From assembly GCF_013407185.1 (NCBI RefSeq), contig NZ_CP026995.1:527578-591577 (forward strand): a stretch of 64,000 nt of DNA, read 5' to 3'. A program made the position numbers and the translations under genes. The notes beneath the pieces were generated by a model that saw nothing but the letters and a program-made list of their open reading frames with translations, was not told where the DNA came from and searched no databases. The number at the start of each line of letters is the position of its first letter. The stretch's first letter is position 1. Below, one piece after another: positions 63,718 through 64,000 of the stretch. This stretch comes from Nitrosopumilus ureiphilus (lineage in GTDB: Archaea; Thermoproteota; Nitrososphaeria; Nitrososphaerales; Nitrosopumilaceae).

Positions 63718-63731
63718 TTTACATTTGTAAA
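63718..63731. promoter_or_regulatory. TTTACA-type palindrome, copy 4
   Basis: TTTACATTTGTAAA is an inverted repeat with 6-bp arms around TT, just after the ZIP stop and 38 bases before the Lrp/AsnC-type gene. The same motif precedes genes of the metal/redox cluster, so autoregulation by this gene's product is the simplest reading. Confidence 0.6.
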
Positions 63732-63768
63732 GTTGTGATAATAAATACAGTCACTGCACATTAAATAC

Positions 63769-64000
63769 ATGCCTCATGAGTTAGATGATATTGATATTGG
63801 TATAGTGACGTCATTACAACAAGACGGAAGAAAATCCTTTAGACAAATTTCAAGAGAGCTCAGCATTAGTACCCCCACAGTCCAAGCAAGATATCAAAGA
63901 TTAGTCAATATCGGATTGATAAAGTCAATCTCACCTGTTATTGATTCTACTAATCTTGCAAATGAACAAAAAAACAAACTAGAGACATGTGGTTGCAATG
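63769..64000 (+). CDS. Lrp/AsnC-type regulator with Cys-rich continuation, 3' truncated by window
   Basis: 77 codons are visible. MPHELDDIDIGIVTSLQQDG starts the helix-turn-helix of Lrp/AsnC (FRQISRELSISTPTVQARYQRL). After VIDSTNLANEQKNKLE the sequence turns to TCGCN at the window end, which fits the start of a Cys-rich TRASH-like metal domain as in archaeal copper regulators, rather than the RAM domain. The DNA-binding part is certain; the metal domain is inferred from three residues. A palindrome precedes it. Confidence 0.7.
   Translation, partial: MPHELDDIDIGIVTSLQQDGRKSFRQISRELSISTPTVQARYQRLVNIGLIKSISPVIDSTNLANEQKNKLETCGCN

Overview
The window looks like a chromosomal segment of an AT-rich mesophilic ammonia-oxidising archaeon (Nitrososphaerota, most likely Nitrosopumilaceae). 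The evidence is archaeal information machinery (TFB, Rpo3, eL18/uL13/uS9 and eL37/uL16-type ribosomal proteins, exosome Rrp4/Rrp41/Rrp42, SBDS, Pcc1, Nob1, EndA, prefoldin, XPF-type nuclease), F420 biosynthesis (CofE), 2-oxoacid:ferredoxin oxidoreductase, cupredoxin and multicopper oxidase genes, and promoters with a TATA box about 25 bases before a leaderless start codon. No ammonia monooxygenase or 16S gene is present, so the assignment is inference from gene content.

Layout. 1-13 kb is an accessory stretch: a truncated beta-propeller protein, many very small Cys-rich (mini zinc-ribbon) proteins too short for ordinary gene finders, an integrase-like fragment, decayed genes, a TFB paralogue, an IS110-family element with a possible guide RNA region, a DUF389 membrane protein, two universal stress proteins and a zinc-ribbon microprotein. 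13-25 kb is mainly core metabolism: cupredoxin, FAD oxidoreductase, ChuX-like protein, 2-hydroxyacid dehydrogenase, KorAB, CofE and a GGQ release-factor-like protein. 25.9-29.7 kb holds two tandem isopropylmalate dehydratase-type pairs of different ancestry. 29.6-35.8 kb is a divergent information-processing block: Rpo3-eL18-uL13-uS9-nucleotidyltransferase leftwards; SBDS-Rrp4-Rrp41-Rrp42-eL37-type-Pcc1 rightwards.

35.8-41.5 kb is accessory again: decayed genes, a frameshifted RelE/ParE-like toxin facing a small winged-helix-like gene with palindromic promoter boxes, a TrmB-like regulator, a UbiA prenyltransferase, and a secreted chymotrypsin-like serine protease directly followed by a second secreted protein. 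41.7-54.5 kb is housekeeping (prefoldin, XPF nuclease, two sulfurtransferases, Nob1, NAD kinase, ferredoxin, cellulose-synthase-like glycosyltransferase, CPA2 antiporter, tRNA-Gly, uL16/L10e, tRNA splicing endonuclease), with a 35-residue C2H2 mini zinc finger behind an 11-bp palindrome.

56-64 kb is the most interesting part. It is an envelope metal and thiol-redox cluster: SurA-like chaperone, a membrane protein with a CxxC motif, a secreted Met-rich repeat protein, OsmC, membrane-anchored DsbA-like oxidoreductase, DtxR-type regulator, multicopper oxidase, ZIP transporter and an Lrp/AsnC-type regulator cut by the window end. Four near-identical palindromes (TTTACA-2-TGTAAA) sit before genes of this cluster, including the Lrp gene itself, and a different palindrome (TTAGCCTAGGCTAA) sits before the oxidase-ZIP pair. 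I read this as two regulatory circuits over one metal/redox envelope system. Small decayed genes are frequent in the accessory regions while long genes are intact.
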